Source of the DNA: Xanthobacteraceae bacterium
GTDB taxonomy: Bacteria; Pseudomonadota; Alphaproteobacteria; Rhizobiales; Xanthobacteraceae
NCBI GenBank assembly: GCA_030038995.1
Contig: JASHQS010000224.1
Coordinates: 1 to 33,498 of the forward strand
Reading direction: 5' to 3'
Length of the DNA: 33,498 nucleotides
Within the stretch, counting starts at the first letter, position 1. Every line of letters begins with the position of its first letter. The notes under the pieces were generated by a model. It made no database searches and was not told the origin of the DNA. It saw nothing but the letters and a program-made list of their open reading frames with translations. This document shows positions 31,799 through 33,498 of this stretch, piece after piece. Both the position numbers and the translations under genes were made by a program.

Positions 31799-32154
31799 TG
31801 GACTGGGTGGCGGAGTGGCTTCGCGCGATCGACGCGCTGGCGCCGGCCAACGGCGGCATCACCATCAGCGGCATCGCTTCGTCGGCCGCGACGGTCACGC
31901 TCAATTCCGGCGCTGCGCCGCCAGCGCCGGCGGTTTGTTTCGGCGGCCGGTTCGGCTACAGTCCGCCGGCATGGCCAAGCCCTATTACGTCCGCGATCAT
32001 CGGCGCGCGGTGGCGAACTTTCTCGCCACCTTGCCGCGCGACGTCGCCATGGCGCGGTCGGTCGGGCCGCCGAATCTGCTCGAGCTCGAGCGGATCGCCA
32101 AGGTCCAGCTCGCGCTCCTTGAGGAGTTCGGGTTCGGCGCCGGCAAAGCCTTGA
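31798..32154 (+). CDS. Small phage ORF running into methyltransferase gene
   Basis: ATG 31798 overlaps the previous stop (TGATG), a coupling typical of genuine phage genes. Residues 1-57 are protein-like (MDWVAEWLRAIDALAPANGG, ITISGIASSAATVTLNSG, FGGRFGYSPPAW). From about 31970 on it is merely out of frame with the methyltransferase and becomes Arg/Ser-rich nonsense. The original gene was probably cut by insertion of the methyltransferase. Confidence 0.4.
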   Translation: MDWVAEWLRAIDALAPANGGITISGIASSAATVTLNSGAAPPAPAVCFGGRFGYSPPAWPSPITSAIIGARWRTFSPPCRATSPWRGRSGRRICSSSSGSPRSSSRSLRSSGSAPAKP

Positions 32155-32645
32155 TCGACGTCGGCTGCGGCAGCGGCGGTCTGGCCGCGCAGATATCCGA
32201 GCGCTTCGGCGAAACCGCCACCTATCTCGGCACCGATATCGTGCCGGAGCTGCTTGCGTTCGCCAAGGCGCGGTCGTGCCAAACGTACCGCTTCGAGCTG
32301 GTCGAGGATTGCGTCATCCCGGCGCCGGCGGCGAGCGCGGACTTCGTCACGCTGTTCAGCGTGTTCACTCATCTGCGGCGCGCCGATATTGCGCGCTATT
32401 TGCGCGAGGCGCGGCGGGTGCTGCGCCCGGGGGGCAAGCTCGTCTTCTCCTATATAGAGAGGGCGCGGCACGCCAAGTTTTTGCTCTATACGATTGCGGT
32501 GACGATGCTGCGCCGGCGCAAGGTCGAGAACCATTTTACCTCGGCGCGCGAGATCGAACGCTGGGCCCGCGCGTCGGAGTTTGCCGTAGAGGCGATCCTT
32601 CCGGGCCGCATCGGCCACTCGATCGCGGTGCTGCGTAAGCCGTAG
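31971..32645 (+). CDS. Class I SAM methyltransferase
   Basis: A 224-residue protein. ATG 31971 is chosen because sense begins there (MAKPYYVRDHRRAVANFL). Motif I is ALIDVGCGSGGLAAQ, then YLGTDIVPELLAFA, the acidic SADFVTLFSVFTHL, and VLRPGGKLVFSYIERARHAK. A small-molecule or sugar methyltransferase of the UbiE/Methyltransf_11/25 type. Not closely similar to the enzymes at 23722 and 27225. It overlaps the small ORF 31798-32154 and lies beside the receptor-binding protein. Confidence 0.75.
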   Translation: MAKPYYVRDHRRAVANFLATLPRDVAMARSVGPPNLLELERIAKVQLALLEEFGFGAGKALIDVGCGSGGLAAQISERFGETATYLGTDIVPELLAFAKARSCQTYRFELVEDCVIPAPAASADFVTLFSVFTHLRRADIARYLREARRVLRPGGKLVFSYIERARHAKFLLYTIAVTMLRRRKVENHFTSAREIERWARASEFAVEAILPGRIGHSIAVLRKP

Positions 32646-32700
32646 CCGCGCGCCGCGCCACGCCGCGCGCCCGTCCTTCTCTAACAAGCAAAGGTGTCCG

Positions 32701-33129
32701 ATGCGAGCGCTTCTCGCCGCGATGATCTTTTGCGCGCTCGCCGCGTCGGCGCGTGCCGAAACCCTGTCCCCGACCCGATCGGGGATCGCGAGCTGCTACG
32801 GCCGCGAGCACCATCAGGTCCGCACCGCCACCGGCGCAAGCTATGACCCGTCGCGGCTCACTGCGGCGCATCGCTCCTGGCCGTTCGGCACGCGGGTACT
32901 CGTCACCAATCGGCGCAATGGCCGTTCCGTCGTCGTGATCGTCAACGAACGCGGTCCGGCAGCCTTTACCCACCGCGCCATCGACCTGTCGCTCGGCGCC
33001 TGCCGCGCCATCGGCAACAGCGGCTTGGCGAAGGTCTCGCTGCAAATCGTCGGAGGTCCTCATGAAGCACGTTCTCGGCCTCGTCCTCGCCGCCACGCTC
33101 GGCGGCGGCGCCGTCGCCGCCGTCGTTGA
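32701..33129 (+). CDS. RlpA-like double-psi beta-barrel secreted protein
   Basis: A 142-residue protein with a signal peptide of about 19 residues (cut after SARA). The RlpA/DPBB domain is SGIASCYGREHHQVRTATGA, SYDPSRLTAAHRSWPFGTRV, VTNRRNGRSVVVIVNERGP. RlpA enzymes cleave denuded glycan strands. Here the usual Glu of the GE(R/K)(Y/F)D motif is Ala (Ala46) and NDRGP reads NERGP (Glu83), while His57 is kept, so catalysis may be lost or altered. The last 20 or so Arg-rich residues are just overlap with the next gene. Confidence 0.78.
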   Translation: MRALLAAMIFCALAASARAETLSPTRSGIASCYGREHHQVRTATGASYDPSRLTAAHRSWPFGTRVLVTNRRNGRSVVVIVNERGPAAFTHRAIDLSLGACRAIGNSGLAKVSLQIVGGPHEARSRPRPRRHARRRRRRRRR

Positions 33130-33313
33130 GGCCCGCGCTCAGAGCGCAAGCGAGCGCGCCGCCTGCAAGCCGGACGTGTTCCGGCTATGCGCCGCCGGTC
33201 AGATCGCGGCTGCGGCGCTCGGCGACCGCAGCGGCATTTACGCATGCTTCCGCGCGCATCGCCGCGACTTGTCGCCGGCCTGCGACCGCGTCCTGAAAAA
33301 CCACGGCTACTGA
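33062..33313 (+). CDS. Small Cys-rich secreted protein
   Basis: An 83-residue protein. ATG 33062 overlaps the preceding frame by 68 bp. Signal peptide 1-27 (HVLGLVLAATLGGGAVAAVV...RAQ). The mature part, CKPDVFRLCAAGQIAAAALG, then GIYACFRAHRRDLSPACDRV, has four Cys in CxxxxxxxC and CxxxxxxxxxxxC spacing, as in the cysteine-rich secreted proteins common beside rhizobial phage genes. Two disulfides are likely. Role unknown. Confidence 0.65.
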   Translation: MKHVLGLVLAATLGGGAVAAVVEARAQSASERAACKPDVFRLCAAGQIAAAALGDRSGIYACFRAHRRDLSPACDRVLKNHGY

Positions 33314-33330
33314 GCCTTCGGCGGATCGGT

Positions 33331-33418
33331 AGCCGGAAATCCGAGATCGGAACGGAGGCAACCCATGCGCATTCGCTCGCTTATTCTGATTTCCGGCTTC
33401 TGGCTTCTGATTTCTGCG
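33331..33418 (+). repeat. Iterated inverted repeat S5 (CCGGAAATCCGAG / GATTTCCGG)
   Basis: Left GTAGCCGGAAATCCGAGATC, right TTATTCTGATTTCCGGCTTC then TGGCTTCTGATTTC. The right half is inside the signal-peptide codons of the gene at 33365. Unit sequence related to S3. Confidence 0.6.
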
Positions 33419-33498
33419 CTGCCAACGACGGCCCACGACGATGGCCGCTTCGCCGCCTCGCCGCTCAAGCCGTGGTTCGATCAGCTCAAAAGCGGCAA
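33365..33498 (+). CDS. Secreted protein, incomplete at right edge
   Basis: ATG 33365 behind ACGGAGG. A signal peptide (RIRSLILISGFWLLISALPT) is followed by a mature start AHDDGRFAASPLKPWFDQLK. Beginnings of this kind (PLKxWFDxLxSG) occur in small secreted proteins of rhizobia with unknown function. Much of the signal sequence is written by repeat S5. The frame is open at the window end. Confidence 0.6.
   Translation, partial: MRIRSLILISGFWLLISALPTTAHDDGRFAASPLKPWFDQLKSG

Overview
This window is the late (structural) half of a tailed prophage or phage-like element in a GC-rich alphaproteobacterium, most likely a Hyphomicrobiales (Rhizobiales) host of the Bradyrhizobium/Rhodopseudomonas/Xanthobacteraceae kind. 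The evidence is a tail module matching the gene transfer agent (GTA) gp12-gp15 order (DUF2460, BR0599-type hub, NlpC/P60, tip protein), frequent GTG/TTG starts, and several families of palindromic repeats typical of those genomes. No terminase, portal, integrase, replication gene or tRNA is visible. The portal and terminase would be expected left of base 1.

Layout. (1) 1-8544 is the head region: a prohead protease/scaffold (1409-2446) and the major capsid protein (5580-7154), interrupted by a string of polymorphic-toxin-like genes. Three of these (3-619, 2619-3020, 3049-3851) share an N-terminal coiled-coil module. Four of the five share or end in a PDxPRVPAGNPxGGxWT-type linker or a variant of it, followed by unrelated C-terminal domains and then putative immunity genes (643-1221; Imm32-like 3965-4183; membrane proteins 4557-5264 and 7978-8544). 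A displaced toxin end (4186-4412) abuts the Imm32-like gene. The toxin portions are broken by -1 frame changes, whereas the structural genes are intact. (2) 8831-10408 holds head-tail connector genes. (3) 10615-12451 is cargo: an AT-richer pair including a DUF2335-like membrane protein, and a reverse-strand methyltransferase. (4) 12548-22418 is the tail operon: terminator, tube, frameshifted assembly chaperone, tape measure, distal tail, hub, peptidase and tip protein.

(5) 22759-29630 is the most unusual part. A tail-collar gene is followed by reverse-strand enzyme genes (SAM methyltransferase, CmcI-like methyltransferase, PhyH dioxygenase, a secreted protein). Each ends at or within about 10 bp of a copy of the last 20 bp or so of the collar gene, giving five copies R1-R5. 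One compartment instead holds a forward methyltransferase plus a reverse FkbM methyltransferase. I read this as a cassette array built by repeated replacement of the collar 3' end. (6) 29677-33498 holds a tail-associated gene, an Mtd-N type receptor-binding protein, another methyltransferase inserted over a small phage ORF, and secreted proteins (an RlpA-like DPBB protein, a Cys-rich protein and one incomplete gene).

How it works together: the structural genes would build a siphovirus-like particle. The toxin/immunity cassettes could act in competition or phage exclusion, and the enzymes near the fibres could modify surface glycans, the phage receptor. These functional readings are inference. 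The order, repeats, frame breaks and motifs are read directly from the sequence.
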